Shown here: positions 54,279-54,328 of the stretch, one piece after another
How the letters are laid out: every line of letters starts with the position of its first letter
Position numbering within the stretch: position 1 is the stretch's first letter
NCBI GenBank assembly: GCA_964593555.1
Contig: CAZQIC010000016.1
Location: forward strand, 1 to 54,328
Reading direction: 5' to 3'
Length of the DNA stretch: 54,328 bases
DNA from: CAZQIC01 sp964593555
Lineage (GTDB): Bacteria > Bacteroidota > Bacteroidia > JAFLBG01
Program-made: the position numbers and the translations under genes
Notes under the pieces: model-generated
The model's database searches: none
What the model saw: the letters and a program-made list of their open reading frames with translations, nothing else
Told to the model about the DNA's origin: nothing

Positions 54279-54328
54279 AGTTTATACCGATTAAGTTTAT
54301 TATGCATACTTCACTTTTAATTTCAAAT

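Noticed and set aside
1..54328. Mobile elements, rRNA, tRNA or CRISPR
   Set aside because: No transposase, integrase, terminal-repeat pair, cloverleaf or CRISPR array was recognised; this was by reading only, without a dedicated scan.

Overview
The window looks like chromosomal DNA of a Bacteroidota bacterium. It is AT-rich. Most of the coding capacity is type IX secretion (T9SS) cargo: nine giant genes end, or ended before a frameshift, in the gliding-motility-associated (CHU_C, T9SS type B) C-terminal domain, and two end in a T9SS type A sorting domain. The giants combine SBBP, SprB, PKD and Ig-like repeats with DUF7948-type N-termini. The Bacteroidota-style promoter elements that can be seen (TTTG and TAnnTTTG-like boxes) agree. 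No secretion machinery, rRNA, tRNA, insertion sequence or CRISPR array was recognised.

Layout. 0.1-10.3 kb (+): two giant surface proteins, a DUF7948/SBBP/SprB protein broken by one frameshift, and a 1977-residue beta-helix/SprB protein that appears to start at TTG. 10.3-16.7 kb: a TonB-type outer membrane beta-barrel protein (-), an ALDH8-like aldehyde dehydrogenase (+), a small secreted protein (+) and a T9SS type A protein (+). 16.7-25.9 kb (-): a secreted thioredoxin-like/Omp28-like protein and two CHU_C giants, the second frameshifted just before its sorting domain. 26-28.9 kb: a helical-repeat protein (+), then three small leader-containing peptide genes (-). 28.9-29.7 kb: a decayed region with a relic peptide gene. 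29.7-33.7 kb: a choice-of-anchor-L/CHU_C protein, a dicarboxylate/amino acid:cation symporter and a second helical-repeat paralogue. 33.9-38.4 kb (+): a frameshifted SBBP/Ig/PKD/CHU_C giant. 39.0-40.7 kb (-): five more small peptide genes, divergent from a third helical-repeat paralogue (40.8-42.3 kb, +). 42.4-53.5 kb (-): three CHU_C giants. 53.75 kb to the end: a short fourth helical-repeat paralogue.

The most unusual content is the set of eight small genes plus one relic. They share a Lys/Leu-rich leader with an S-F core that ends in Gly-Gly or Gly-Ala 16-17 residues from the S-F, followed by highly divergent, mostly Cys/Ser/Thr-rich cores. This resembles Bacteroidota ribosomal natural-product (pinensin/class I lanthipeptide-like) precursors. 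No modification, protease or export gene lies in the window, so they would have to be matured in trans. Four of them are preceded by a related upstream element (GCCGAAAA, 8-10 nt, then an AGTAGGC-containing end). Both peptide clusters lie next to a member of the same unnamed helical-repeat family, and three of the four family genes have a TATATTTA box about 29-36 nt before the start.

Three of the nine CHU_C genes carry single-base frameshifts. These could be genuine decay or variation, or assembly errors, and only reads can decide.
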